Below, piece after piece: positions 21,407-33,890 of a stretch of DNA of 64,000 nucleotides; the first letter of the stretch is position 1, and each line of letters begins with the position of its first letter. A model generated the notes under the pieces. That model searched no databases and was not told the origin of the DNA. It saw only the letters and a list, made by a program, of their open reading frames with translations. The stretch is taken from the NCBI RefSeq assembly GCF_000346465.2, contig NC_034014.1, forward strand, positions 26,748,281 through 26,812,280, given 5' to 3'. The DNA is from Prunus persica. Lineage: Eukaryota > Streptophyta > Magnoliopsida > Rosales > Rosaceae. The position numbers and the translations under genes are program-made.

Positions 21407-22768
21407 ATGTCAAACTTCAGGAGGGTGTTGGAGAGGCAACTGAAAGAATGGGAAGAAATCCGGCGTAGATGTGAGGAAGAAGATCGGGACGCCGATGAAA
21501 AAGAGGAAGAAATGCTTGAAGTAGCGGCGGTGTGTATGATGAATCAATCAAGCCAACACCATCGTCGTCGTGCCCCGAATGTGGACAGACGCAGAGAGTC
21601 TCGGGGTAAGAATCTCTTGGAGGATTACTTTATCCCAAATTCGTTATATCCTGCTCATAAGTTTCGAGAGAGATATAGAATGCAGCCACATTTGTTCCAA
21701 AAAATCATGCATGATATTTGTAATTACGACACATACTTCATTCAAAAGCATGATGCTGTTGGAGTTTTGGGTCTTATCCCGGAGCAAAAACTTACAGCTG
21801 CTTTGCGGATTCTTGCTTATGGGGCATCTGCAGAGCAGGTGGATGAGATTGCAAGGATGGGAAAATCTACTATCCTAGAGTGCTTGGTGAGATTCTGTGA
21901 TGCAGTGGAAAATTTGTACACGAGGGAGTACCTTCGCAAACCCACTCCGAGGGACCTGCAAAGGCTTCTACAAAAAGGCGAGGCTCGAGGTTTCCCAGGA
22001 ATGATCGGAAGCATTGATTGCATGCATTGGCAGTGGAAGAATTGTCCTACTGCGTGGCAAGGAGAGTATGGGAATCGGAAGGGCCAAAAAAGTATCATTT
22101 TGGAGGCCGTAGCTTCATTCGACACTTGGGTTTGGCATGCCTTTTTTGGGGTTGCCGGATCTCAGAATGACCTCAATGTCCTTGGTCAATCCCCGGTGTT
22201 CGATGAGGTATTGCGAGGTCATTCCCCTCAGGTCACATACCAAATCAACAATACCATATACTCTGGGGCCTACTACCTTGCCGACGGAATTTATCCTAGG
22301 TGGACGACATTCGTGAAAACAATTCCGAATCCCCAATCCGAGAAGGAAAGAAGCTTTGCTTCCTTTCAAGAAGGTTACAGGAAAGACGTGGAAAGGTGTT
22401 TCGGTATCTTGCAAGCTCGTTGGGCAATTATCAGGGGTGCTGCTCGGATGCTAGACGAGGAGGTGCTGAGGAGTATTATGATGACTTGCATCATCCTCCA
22501 CAACATGATTGTGGAGGATGAGTATGACTACGATGCTCCAGAGGTGTTTGAACCCGATCCTATGAACACGGCGTTGACAAGAATATATGAAAGGCCGATA
22601 GGACCAAATGGACTACCATTGGAGCCCGAACCGTTACTTCAGGATGGTCGATTCAACAACCCCATGATTGATCGTTATCAAGAAATGCAATCTTCATATG
22701 TTCACGAAAGACGTCAAGTTGACTTGATCGAGCACTTGTGGCAGATGAAAGGCAATCACAATGGATGA
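21407..22768 (+). CDS. PIF/Harbinger DDE transposase (HARBI1-like nuclease)
   Basis: Uninterrupted 453-residue frame. Residues about 125-170 form a helix-turn-helix-like region (LTAALRILAYGASAEQVDEI). The DDE_Tnp_4 nuclease follows, with D204 in IGSIDCMHWQW, D255 in GVAGSQNDLNVL and E329 in DVERCFGILQARW, in the order and context of the family's catalytic triad. The N-terminal 60 residues are highly charged. The enzyme would cut and join element ends at TWA targets, working with the SANT-like protein encoded at 23088-24261. The frame and triad are intact, so activity is possible. No intron is apparent. Confidence 0.92.
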   Translation: MSNFRRVLERQLKEWEEIRRRCEEEDRDADEKEEEMLEVAAVCMMNQSSQHHRRRAPNVDRRRESRGKNLLEDYFIPNSLYPAHKFRERYRMQPHLFQKIMHDICNYDTYFIQKHDAVGVLGLIPEQKLTAALRILAYGASAEQVDEIARMGKSTILECLVRFCDAVENLYTREYLRKPTPRDLQRLLQKGEARGFPGMIGSIDCMHWQWKNCPTAWQGEYGNRKGQKSIILEAVASFDTWVWHAFFGVAGSQNDLNVLGQSPVFDEVLRGHSPQVTYQINNTIYSGAYYLADGIYPRWTTFVKTIPNPQSEKERSFASFQEGYRKDVERCFGILQARWAIIRGAARMLDEEVLRSIMMTCIILHNMIVEDEYDYDAPEVFEPDPMNTALTRIYERPIGPNGLPLEPEPLLQDGRFNNPMIDRYQEMQSSYVHERRQVDLIEHLWQMKGNHNG

Positions 22769-23087
22769 AGGCTAGATTTGTGCTTTGTTTGGATTTATGC
22801 TTTTTTTTTAATCATGCTTTGTTTTTGTGTGTTGTGTTTTGTGGAATTATTGCGAGGTCTTTTTTATTATTATGCTTTTATGTATGGTTTGTTTTGTGTG
22901 TTGTTTGCAATAAATGAAGGTTTGTTTTTAATTAATCTTTGTGAGGAATGCTCAAATGTTTTTAATAAGTAGTCCAATTATAGAATGCTTTTTTGATTGA
23001 ATAAAAAAGAAACAATACAACAAATTAAAGGATAATACAACAATTTAAAAAAAATACAACAATTATAAAAAAATACAACAATACAAT
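22769..23087. other. Spacer between convergent transposon genes
   Basis: AT-rich 3' UTR region of both Harbinger genes, with TAATACAACAATT-like short repeats at 23020-23085. No other gene. Confidence 0.6.
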
Positions 23088-24261
23088 CTAATGGTTTTCA
23101 TCATTTAGCCAATCCGTATTGCTAGGTCCGTCGTCATGGAAAAGTTTTCTTCTCATCACATCCCTTCGTTTATGCTTCCAATAGGCCTTTGTTTCAGGAG
23201 ACATATGGCTCGTATCCATGGCCATGATTTTCATCTCTTTTTCATCGTCGTCTTTTTCTTTTGCATGTTGCTTTTCAATTGCAAAGGCTTCCAATCGTGC
23301 CTTGTCCGCTTCATCTCTCCTCAAGTCTCTCTCCAATCTTAGAGAGTTGTTCTTAGCTATTTGCTCGAATATTTGAACACAATCAATGTTCGAAGTGCCC
23401 CCTCTCTTGGCCTTTGCCGCCTTTCTCCCAATAGGTCTCGGCGGACGTGGGAGTGGTGACTCCGTTTCCATTGGGGAGTCCAATGGTGAATCGGTTAATG
23501 GCGATTCGTGGAGCGGCGTCTCATGCAACACAACCGGGGGTGCGGTAAGAATAATTTTGAATCTGGAACAATCCTTGACAATTTCCCAACATTGGAAATG
23601 CACAAAACTTTTTTTCCCTTGTCCCATGGCACCGAACCACATTTGTGCTTGTATGATCTATTCAAAATAAATAATTGGAAGTGCATTAAAAAAATATACA
23701 ATGCAAGAAATTATAAACTATTTTGAAATGCAAGAATAAAATTGATTATGTAAATAAATATAGACAAATTGAAAATGCAAAAACAAAAAATAAAGATTAT
23801 GCATGAAATTATAAACATATTTGAAATGCAAGAATAAAATTGATTATGTAAATAAATAAAGCCAATTTGGAAATGCAAAAATAAAATAAACATTGTGCAA
23901 CAAAAAGAAATAGAATATGCAATAAAAAAAAGTTACATTAAATTGATTAAAATGACAATTAAAAATATTTTACCTCATCGGAAAGATTCGCACCGCTCCG
24001 AATGTTGTCCTTTGCTTTTGTCAAGGCATTTCTCCATTTCCCTAACTCTTTGTTTAGAAGTTTCCATCTACTAGACAAAGCCATTTCGGTCCGAATGGAA
24101 CCCGATCTTTGACAAAATTCTCCATGAATTTTGCTCCACATATGATGGAACTTCATCTCATTGCCCGTGATAGGGTCATGACTAACGTTCACCCAAGACT
24201 CGCACAACGCAATATCTTCCTGGGTTGACCACGAGCCTCCGATTTCGACAGAAGATGCCAT
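23088..24261 (-). CDS. Harbinger Myb/SANT-like accessory protein
   Basis: Two exons on the minus strand: 24261-23974 (96 codons, donor GTAAAA) and 23657-23088 (acceptor TTGAATAG), 285 residues in one frame. The start is the ATG at 24259-24261; an upstream in-frame methionine is possible, but the M-A-S-S start is more typical. Residues about 9-80 form a SANT/trihelix-like domain (SWSTQEDIALCESWVNVS, then SRWKLLNKELGKW). The C-terminal third is a NAM-associated-type region (RRDEADKARLEAFAIEKQ coiled stretch, then PETKAYWKHKRRDVMRRKLF). In this superfamily the SANT-like protein binds the ends and recruits the transposase. Such genes are often misnamed glutathione S-transferase T3-like. An assembly gap lies just upstream. 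Confidence 0.82.
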
Positions 24262-24318
24262 TTGTTTATTTTCTACAAATGGAAAGTAGTACAAAAATGT
24301 GAGTGGGATAGTAAAAAA

Positions 24319-24418
24319 NNNNNNNNNNNNNNNNNNNNNNNNNNNNNNNNNNNNNNNNNNNNNNNNNNNNNNNNNNNNNNNNNNNNNNNNNNNNNNNNNN
24401 NNNNNNNNNNNNNNNNNN
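24319..24418. other. Assembly gap, 100 N
   Basis: One hundred N in a row. It falls beside a tandem repeat (24419-24600), which probably explains the failed assembly. Confidence 0.99.
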
Positions 24419-24600
24419 GTTTGTATGGAATTGGTGTGGAAAGTGGAAAATATGAGTAGAGAGTAAAAAATATTGGAAGGAGATGAGTTTGTATGGAGAA
24501 TTGGTGTGGAAAATGAATAATGTGAGTGGAGAGTAGAAAATATTGTATGGAGAAGAAATTGTATGAAGATTTGGTGTTGAAAGTAGATAAAATGGTTAGG
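24419..24600. repeat. About 68-bp tandem repeat inside Harbinger
   Basis: Units starting (G/T)TTGTATGGA(GA)ATTGGTGTGGAAA and ending GAGTAGAAAATATT repeat about three times and may continue into the gap. The array lies upstream of the SANT-like gene, mirroring the 91-bp array upstream of the transposase. Confidence 0.65.
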
Positions 24601-24779
24601 TATTTATAGGGAAAAAATACATACTTTTTTGGTATTTTTTTTTAAAAAAATTTCAGAATTTTTTCGGATTTTTTAGGATTTTTTATAAATTTTTTTAAAC
24701 CGTAGGATTTCTGGAAAAAAACCAATCGGAGCCACCCGGTGTTGACACGTGGCAGGTTACCGTTGGACACTGGGTTGGA

Positions 24780-24879
24780 NNNNNNNNNNNNNNNNNNNNN
24801 NNNNNNNNNNNNNNNNNNNNNNNNNNNNNNNNNNNNNNNNNNNNNNNNNNNNNNNNNNNNNNNNNNNNNNNNNNNNNNN
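24780..24879. other. Assembly gap, 100 N
   Basis: One hundred N inside the right subterminal region of the Harbinger element. Confidence 0.99.
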
Positions 24880-25203
24880 TACCAACAACTGCTTTCGGTC
24901 CATTTCTGCGAAGGTAGCATGCTCGTCGGCATCTCTTCTAAGACCGCAGGACTGGCCTTGCGACCGTCTCCCCCCCACCTCCAGCACACAATCCTAATAT
25001 ATTTCCAGTGCGCTGATGTCATCGTGACGTCAGCGATGACATCATCCAACTCGGGCTCGAGCCCAGTCTGATTTCGCCCTTGGGCCTGCCCGGGCTGGTG
25101 GGACCCACGCCTTGCCCGGGCTTCTCCTTCCGCGCTGGAGCTGGTCTTCCTTCTCTCGGGCTGCCTTTGGCCCGGTTTGTTGGGTGCGCTGGGCTTGCTC
25201 TAA

Positions 25204-25903
25204 GAGCTAATAATCAATTGGTTTAAGAAGAAAACCAATTGGGATTCATCAAGCGTGCAAATTTGACCAAATTACGATATAAAAGAATTCATCAAAACAG
25301 GCCAACTTCCATTTCAAAAGTTATAACCCTATTTCATCTTATTGATTATTTAATCCCTTTTTTTTTAATTATTTATAATGTGTTTCTGAATAATTTTCAT
25401 CCAAACAAGAAAAAATTATGGAACAAAAAATACTTCTTTGGAATATCCCCTAGTACTTCTTAAGATAACTCACAAACCGTATTAATAAAAACTTGTCAAA
25501 AGAGATGAATCTGCATAATTGTAAAATATGAATTTAAATAGAAAATAATGCAATTTTCAAATTTTTTTCACTACTTTGAATAATGATGGTTGATTGGAAT
25601 TTGTTTTTTACCCAACATTGAGTAAAAATGGACAGAAATATCCTTGACACCGTGAAAGAAATTGGCGGAATTTATGACTTATCCTTAAATCGCTATAATT
25701 ATAAAACTATAAAGGCATAATTGATCAAAATAAAACTAACTAAGAGATAAACTACAAGGGAAAAAAAGTAATTTTTAGCTAGAGAAAAAATCTCCAATTC
25801 TAATTGATAGGCAGGAGATCACAACTTCCAATGTGACACGTTGGAAGCAGTCCATGTGGCATGCTGCTTAGCACAGAAGAAGCCAAACCCAGATAGGCAG
25901 CTG
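25204..25903. other. Promoter region of saposin-like gene
   Basis: AT-rich sequence between the Harbinger element and the saposin-like gene. Near 25836 lies a TGACACGTTGG word that could be a bZIP-type site; this is inference only. No gene. Confidence 0.45.
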
Positions 25904-25911
25904 TATAAATA
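25904..25911 (+). promoter_or_regulatory. TATA box of saposin-like gene
   Basis: TATAAATA, followed by a leader exon that appears to end at AACCCAG before GTAAATAT (about 26013). The coding exon follows an intron that ends ATTGCAG at 26907. Confidence 0.65.
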
Positions 25912-26918
25912 GAGGAAGCAAGCAACCACCAACGACAATTCAACGCACGCCAACCCCTCAACACTTGAAAGGAAAGAAGCGGAATTTCAAAATCCTGCTT
26001 TTTCCACAAACCCAGGTAAATATATCTATTCATCTATCAATCTCCGATTGTTTGGGATTTCAATTCTGCTCCCTTTTTTTTTCCTGCATCGAAAATCGTT
26101 AGATATTTACAAGTATAACTCCAAATCCTGGCTCAAACTTGTTCCTTGTTTTCTTTCGCACGTTTTCTCAGCAGAAAGCACCAAGCTGATTTTTAAGATT
26201 TTATTTGATATCTCTCTATCTAGCTTTTTTGTTTTGCTTTTCCTTTCAATGTTTTCGACTTGTCTGGTATTTGGTTATGTATGATTGCTTATTTCGTTGT
26301 TCTGTTTCTATGTCGTTGACAAAGTTTCTTGCTTTTGGTCTCGAAGTAAGGTTGTGTTTGTTTGGTTGTTGATGTTATTGCTGTTATGTTTTAACTAGTA
26401 ATATCATTTCAATTGGGTAATCACCATAAACATGACTAGCAAATCCAAAGAGTGGTGAATTCAGATTCCAGTAGACTTTAACTAGCTTTTCCTTGCCCAA
26501 TTTGGTTTGGTGAATTCAGCTTGATTAAAACTTAGACAGGTGTGTTACAAACAGTATTGAAGTGAGTGATGAATAGAGGGCTATGGCGCTTACCCTAGTT
26601 CATTGAGCCCTTGTTGTGTTTATATCTAGTGCCATAAGGCAATAATTTCCCAGTTTTAAAAGGCACAAAGTGTTCTTAGAATGTAATTAGAATGAAGTCA
26701 CAAAATTCTGATTGGGTCTTCTATCTATTCTTGAACCTTGTTTGCACCTTAAGCTCTCTTGTTACTACATTAAGATTATCTCACCGCCACTTTCTTAGGT
26801 TTCTTTATGTTGTGAACTTGCATGTATGATCAATTATGGGCTGTCATCGTTTCAAGTACTAAATTTTTGTTCATAGAGGGCCTTCTTATGTTGTTGGATG
26901 ATTGCAGCTTCAGGCACC

Positions 26919-27938
26919 ATGGATGTGAGAGTTGGGGTCTTAGTTCTTTTTGTGCTGGGAGCTAGTTGGGCCGGTGATGCTAGACAACTGGCAAACCTAA
27001 ATTTACCAGGTAAAAAAACCCGCTTTCCAATGAGACTGAAAGTGGGACATGTTTTTGGTAATTCAATTGTCATTGAAAATCTAGGGTCCCATTGACACCT
27101 CAATTTTTCTGGAGAAGTAATTGCAAACATATTGCTTAACTAATAGCTTTACTCTCTGATTCAGTTACAAAGACAGCCCACCATATTCAAGTGGTGGAAA
27201 CTCAAACTTTACAAGTTTCTGGGGATGAATTTGTTGGGAATGATAATGTGTGCACATTGTGTGAGGAGTTTGCTGCCCAGGCACTTGATTACCTTAGTGA
27301 AAACAAGACCCAGACCGAGATCATTGAAGCCCTACATCAGACCTGCTATCAATTGGGCTCTTTCAAGCAGCAGGTAGTTGCCTTTTCTAATTGCGACAAT
27401 AGTTTTGTTAAAAAACTGCACATAAACTAAAAGATGTGTGTGGTTAACTGCAGCCATCCCCAAAATTGTTTCTATTAGTTTTTGGGCATGTCAGTACAAA
27501 TTTACAAGAAGTTTTATAGAGTTCTAATACGCTATGAAATTTATTTTTATAAGAAGCTTTATAGAGTTCTGATCCAGAAAAAAATCCTGAATGTCTATTT
27601 TCTTTTTCTTTTTCTTTTTCTTTTTGTGGGACAGTGTATCACTTTGGTGGACTATTATGCTCCTCTCTTCTTCTTGGAGGTCTCCTCTCTACAACCTAGT
27701 GAGTTCTGCCGGAAGGTCAACCTCTGTCAGCAGGTTGCTTTATTTTCTTCACAACTCCGAGAGGATAGCTGTGGATTATGTCACCGTGCTGTTTCAGAAG
27801 TATTGGTTAAGTTGAAAGATCCTGATACACAGGTTCGTATGTGCACTATTCATTTAACTAGAAGAAACGTAATTCTGAATTTATCATATTTTGATAAGTA
27901 GCTCTTAATGTTTACTTTTCTTGACCTTGACTTGCCCA

Positions 27939-27970
<32 letters not shown>

Positions 27971-29369
27971 ATTTATTATAATTACCATTATCCTTTGGAA
28001 CTTACAAGATGGAACCCTGTGCCAGTTTTATAGAATCCTCAAGCTTAAGAAGAAAACTTGAAGCCGTCCATGCATCAATCTAAATTCGTATTCCTTCTTT
28101 ATTAATCACTGATATTTAGTTTGTATCCAAAAGGTCACAAACTACTGCACATGTGAATTGAGTTAAATCATGTACCACGCTTGACCCATGCTAGATTGCT
28201 GTTATTGGATCCATCCAAGGCCAAATAAATAATAAATGACTCTAAACCTGAAATGCTTTTTATCCTCTTATTGGTAGCTTTTCGTAATCGCCTTCAAGCC
28301 CTCTTCAAATCTTGGAAAACCTCCACCACCACCCTTTGCAAAAAGTAGAAGGATATTATAAAGTATACAAAGAGAGGTAGAAACTGTTTTGTAAATGAGC
28401 AGCCACTACTTAGATAGACTGACAGAATTGGTTGAGTTGCAAAGCTTACAGATTACACTGGCAGCTTTGAACAATTGTGTGGAATATTTATCAGGATTTG
28501 GGATGTATGTTTTCAGAAATGCTTCTGGCTGCAAATGTAGATGAGATACCAATACAATTTTGGTAGATATGAGTAATATAGTGATGTTATAAATGCATTG
28601 ACTTTAAGGAGAACTAAAAAGATGTACCTGAATCCTGAGTGAAAACTTAATAAGGAACTTTTCAGTTGGAGTGTGGGTAGAACATACTGCTGGAATTTCT
28701 CTTGATTTTAGCAACTTTGCAATTATTTCTAGTGAGAAATGTTTATGATTACTTATAGTATGACATTTCTTATTGGAGATTCTTCATTCATCCATATACA
28801 TTCAGAAATATTATATTCCATGAGCCAAGTGGCTTGATTCTACCCTGACAACTTAAATGCTCTCTTTCTTTTTCTGTCAGCTGGAGATCATTGAGTTGCT
28901 TTTGAAGGCGTGCAATTCGGTGGAAAACTATGCCAAAAAGGTGAGGACAATTAAGAAAATTAGTCAATATCTATAGTGTTTTTTTACCAGAAAGTTAGCT
29001 TTACTAAAGATTTATTGGCCCCATAATGTTGGACTAGAATATAGCTAGAAGAGAGATTTTCATGAACGGCTGATCAAACTGAAAGCTGATATTCATCATT
29101 CAATGTAGTTTCACTGCATCAGGACGTTCGTTTAGTTCTTCTAATATCCTAAAATTTTTTGGCAGTGCAAGAGGATTGTTTTCGAATATGGACCGTTATT
29201 TCTTGCCAATGCAGAGCAGTTCCTTGAAACAACAGACATATGCACTACACTTCATGCCTGCAATTCAAGCGTAGCTAGTACCGAGGAAGCATCGCCAGTG
29301 ACAGTTGTAACCGTTCTGTCTGACTCTAAGTCTCGGCAACAAAGAGATACTGGAATGATGGAGGAATGA
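26919..29369 (+). CDS. Saposin B-domain protein (prosaposin-like)
   Basis: Five coding exons: 26919-27009, 27165-27373, 27635-27832, 28881-28940 and 29166-29369, joining in frame to 253 residues, all with GT..AG junctions. Residues 1-22 are a signal peptide (MDVRVGVLVLFVLGASWAG). Two saposin B modules follow. The first (about 52-120) starts NDNVCTLCEEFAAQALDYL and closes with FCRKVNLC. The second (about 133-225) starts REDSCGLCHRAVSEVL and closes with DICTTLHAC. Each has the six-cysteine pattern. Saposins are small lipid-binding proteins of the vacuole or lysosome that help lipid hydrolases; plant versions are little studied. A leader intron of about 0.9 kb precedes the ATG. The gene looks intact. 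Confidence 0.88.
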
Positions 29370-30182
29370 TGCATCCATTCTGTCTTGACTGTCCGAATCA
29401 TAGTCTTGGCAACAAAGATACCCCGGAATGGTGTGCCTACCACTTCACTTATATGTATTTTTACACTCCCAGGTGCTTGCCTGCGTGCCTGTGCTATTAT
29501 ATATTTGTGACTGGACACATGGTTGAACATTTGTTGTAAAATATGTGCTATAAAACTCAAATGCTTTTATGAAAATGTTTGATCCTGAAACTTAAACTTT
29601 CCTTGTGGTGAAATCGAAAAATTACGAAACAGGTCAAATCCATTTCCAGCTCTCATAATCAAAACAATCATGCATGTATAAATGACTACCCCATACACAA
29701 GTCTAAACAAGTGTGAGACCAGAAGGTTCGAGCGATGCCAAGTACATGCTTTGGTGTTTCTTCTTTGGGAAAATAAATTAAAGAGAAGAATTGGTAGGGC
29801 ATTTTGTTGGTTTCATGAAGCTTCCCTTGCTGGCCTATTTCCAAACCCACGTGTTTTTCAAGTGGTTTGAAAAGTCCAGTGTCCAATCTTTGTTTCATAG
29901 TTTGGCACAATGAAGCCTCGTCATATTAGACTTGGATTTCAATCCTTTTAAATAATTTATCAAATTAATCCGTTGTTATATGAAACATCCAATCCGACAG
30001 CAGAAGTGTCTCATCCCAAAGGATCCAGTTAAAAAGAAAAGTGGCACATCTTTAATTCTAAATTCTAATCATATATTGAAATCTCGAGAACTATTGGTGT
30101 AATTTATCCATATTTCTAGAACAAAGCATATTATTTTCTAACCAGCCAAGCCAAGGCTAAGCTGTAGTTCTTAAAACGAGGT
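29370..30182. other. Intergenic with duplicated flank
   Basis: Holds the 3' UTR of the saposin-like gene, then (about 29690-30060) a segment whose diverged copy is at 50560-51080. No gene. Confidence 0.55.
29690..30060. repeat. Diverged duplicate of 50560-51080
   Basis: Matches the block near CIPK through shared words such as AGTACATGCTTTG, ATTAAAGAGAA, TTTTGTTGGTTTCA, GAAGCTTCCCT and TTTTTCAAGTGGTTT in the same order. It lies just beyond the 3' end of the peroxidase gene, so the copy at 50.6 kb suggests that a peroxidase flank was duplicated. Confidence 0.7.
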
Positions 30183-31676
<1,494 letters not shown>

Positions 31677-31805
31677 GGCTAATTGGCTTGATGTGAGAAG
31701 GCTGAAAGAGATAACAAGAGAATTATGTATAGCAAAAGAAGAATCAAGGCTTCAAGGCTTCAAGGCTTGCTTAATGTGATGAAGTGCGAGGTTTCAGACC
31801 CAACG

Positions 31806-31813
31806 TATTTATA
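31806..31813 (-). promoter_or_regulatory. TATA box of peroxidase gene
   Basis: TATAAATA on the minus strand, 130 bases upstream of the peroxidase ATG. The upstream region also has a direct repeat, with TTGGCTTGATGTGA twice (31682 and 31830). Confidence 0.65.
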
Positions 31814-31879
31814 GCCCGCCCAGTGGCTAATTGGCTTGATGTGATTAAGTGCTTGGACATGCTATCAAATGACACAATG

Positions 31880-32849
31880 TAACCAAACCAATTTACCTAT
31901 TTACGATCAACGTTTAACACTTAGTCCTCACCTCACCCAAATGACGAATAGGGAATTAGGTGGTAGACTTTCTAATATTGGAAAATTGGCATATAATTAC
32001 ATAATATATTTGCCCCATTGCTCTTTGTTTTGTTTTTTTTATATTGTTTTTTGTGGTGGGGGGTTGTTCGGTTGCATTTGTCCCTTGGCTAGTCTTTGTA
32101 CCATTAAATTTTCTCATGTTTCACACAAAAGTTGTTGCGTTTGGATTTTGCTAAGCCAACTATCTTTTAATCAAAACCTAGATGGTAAGATCCAGTCGAG
32201 TGCTCAAACCAACTCTACCCGCTTAAGAAAGATAGGCATGATCCAATTCCAGTTCGTGATATATATTTTTTTAATTATTTTTATTACAACCCCTAGCTAG
32301 CTATAATACTACATTTTTCTGATGACTTTCCCCATTGAACTCTAATTTAATCAGTTTTTAACTTGAACAGCCTCCAGCTTATCTTTAATCACCACTTAGA
32401 TGGTAAGATCCAGTCGAGTACTCAAACCAATTTAAGTTAATGACAGCAATGTTTAACAAGTTGGAGATGCTATCCAGTCAAGTAATACTAATAACCAAAC
32501 CAACTTACGACGATCAACGTTTAACACTTAGTCCTCACTCAAACGACCAAAAAAGAATAGGGAATTAGGTGGTGGGACTTTCTAAAGCTGGAAAATTGGA
32601 TATTAACAATTGATGACTGCTTTGAGATTGAGAGCAACGTTTAACAATTTACGATCACGATTCACATGCATGTTTATGCTCAAACCCTTCATGGATGGAG
32701 AGGTGCCTTTATTTAGAAAACCTACCCAAAATTTCCCACTTTGACTTGTCCTTCAATTCTTCAGAATTTGTTGGGCCCGAACAGCGAGAGCCTCGAAAAC
32801 TTATATTGTTTAATTTCTTTTTCTTTATCCCTTTTATAATTTAGTTGCT
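31880..32849. repeat. Direct duplications upstream of peroxidase
   Basis: The segment with GATCAACGTTTAACACTTAG and GAATAGGGAATTAGGTGGT occurs at about 31903-31990 and again at 32510-32600. TAGATGGTAAGATCCAGTCG occurs near 32181 and 32398. A related stretch (GAGCAACGTTTAACAATTT) is at about 32630 and 33657. The promoter flank has therefore been copied two or three times. No gene here. Confidence 0.7.
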
Positions 32850-33060
32850 CTAGTCAATTATCCAGGGTACTACGAGGTATATGTGACCCTTATCCTATTC
32901 AAAAGAAATATTCTTCTGAAAACGATCACGTGGTATTAGGGAAAGACTCAAACTCCTTCATACTATTTGCTGTATCTTATTGTAAGCGTGGAATGAAACC
33001 CCAAGTTTAGACTGAGTAATTATAGACTTCATTTAGGTGTCTCAAAGCAGTGATATGCTA
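32850..33060 (+). pseudogene. Phytocyanin exon 2 remnant
   Basis: Close match to exon 2 of the intact phytocyanin gene at 38804-39012, from GTAGTTGCTCTAG through GCGTGGAATGAAAC and into the 3' flank. It has lost the exon 1 partner, carries indels in the middle and has a premature stop near the end (CAAGTTTAG). The 3' flank runs straight into a peroxidase-like scrap (33150-33245). Confidence 0.8.
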
Positions 33061-33149
33061 ATTATAAATAAATAATTGGAGGTCAAGATAAGCCCTTTGT
33101 CTGTTGGTGCTTTGAAAATATGAATTACTTTTGACATTGGCAAAATCTG

Positions 33150-33245
33150 ACCATATTGGTGCCTGTGAGAGGGAGGGCTAAGGTTTCCCATCTTCTTCAT
33201 ATATAGTTCATACCATTGGCAAAATCTGCCCTGCGTATTTCTCAT
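33150..33245 (-). pseudogene. Peroxidase C-terminal scrap
   Basis: A minus-strand frame with MKKMGNLSP, then a GQI word, corresponds to the C-terminal segment of class III peroxidases (MxKMGxLSPLTGxxGQIR). It has no other exon and is fused to the phytocyanin remnant by rearrangement. Confidence 0.5.
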
Positions 33246-33755
33246 GTTTTACATTTTACAACTGAAGCAGTAGTTCAATATTGTTCTCAAGTAGATTGAT
33301 CTGTCACAAAATGTCAATCGCTTTAGCTACTTGTCGCTACCAATTTCTCAATAAGGTAGCTACATTGTCAATCGACTTATTCAGACACATTTGGGGTGTG
33401 AAAGTTTAACTTTTACTTAAGAAAATTCAACAAGGTCTCTTTTTTCAGACAACACGGTATTCTAAAAACGAACAGGGTTAGATATATATGATTTGTTCTT
33501 TTTGCCTCAGCCCTTTTCAAACTCTTGATTTCATATATATGGTGTGAATATTAATTTCACATTTTTAAGTGATTATCTTACTATTTTGGCTGGCTCACTT
33601 GCTGTTTGTTCGTTGATGAGCACTTATTCGATATTAACAATTCATGACAGCTTTGAGAGCAACGTTTAACAATTTTCCATCACATACATCTTTATGCTAA
33701 TATGTCATGGAGAAGTGACTTCAATTAGAAAACCTAATTATTTGGTATGAGTCAT
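33246..33755. other. Intergenic
   Basis: AT-rich DNA. The stretch around 33640-33735 is another copy of the peroxidase-upstream repeat (GAGCAACGTTTAACAATTT, then TTAGAAAACCTA). Confidence 0.45.
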
Positions 33756-33890
33756 TCTATAGTGAGGTCCTTATATTAGCCCTTATGTGAGGCTCTATCT
33801 CTTAACCGTTGGATCAAATTAGTTAGCTTGATCCAACGGTTAAGAGATAGGGCATCACCTAAGGGCTATATATAAGGCCCTCACTATAGA
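33756..33890. mobile_element. Foldback MITE, 135 bp hairpin
   Basis: Nearly the whole element is one inverted repeat. The left arm starts TCTATAGTGAGG and ends TAACCGTTGGATCAA; the right arm mirrors it and ends CCTCACTATAGA. A loop of about 10 bases separates them. The flanks GTCAT and GTTAT may be an imperfect 5-bp target duplication. The RNA would form a long hairpin, so it is a possible small-RNA source. There is no coding capacity. Confidence 0.8.

Larger units (their letters stand above)
20762..25200 (+). mobile_element. PIF/Harbinger DNA transposon, 4.4 kb
   Basis: Flanked by TAA on both sides (20759-20761 and 25201-25203), the TWA target preference of PIF/Harbinger. Termini are imperfect inverted repeats: left GAGCAACTCCACCCC, right (reversed) GAGCAAGCCCAGCGC, 11 of 15 identical. 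It carries the two genes of the superfamily, a DDE transposase (+) and a Myb/SANT-like protein (-), placed tail to tail. Two assembly gaps (24319-24418 and 24780-24879) fall inside, so the true length is uncertain. Both coding regions appear intact, so it may be an autonomous copy. Confidence 0.9.
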
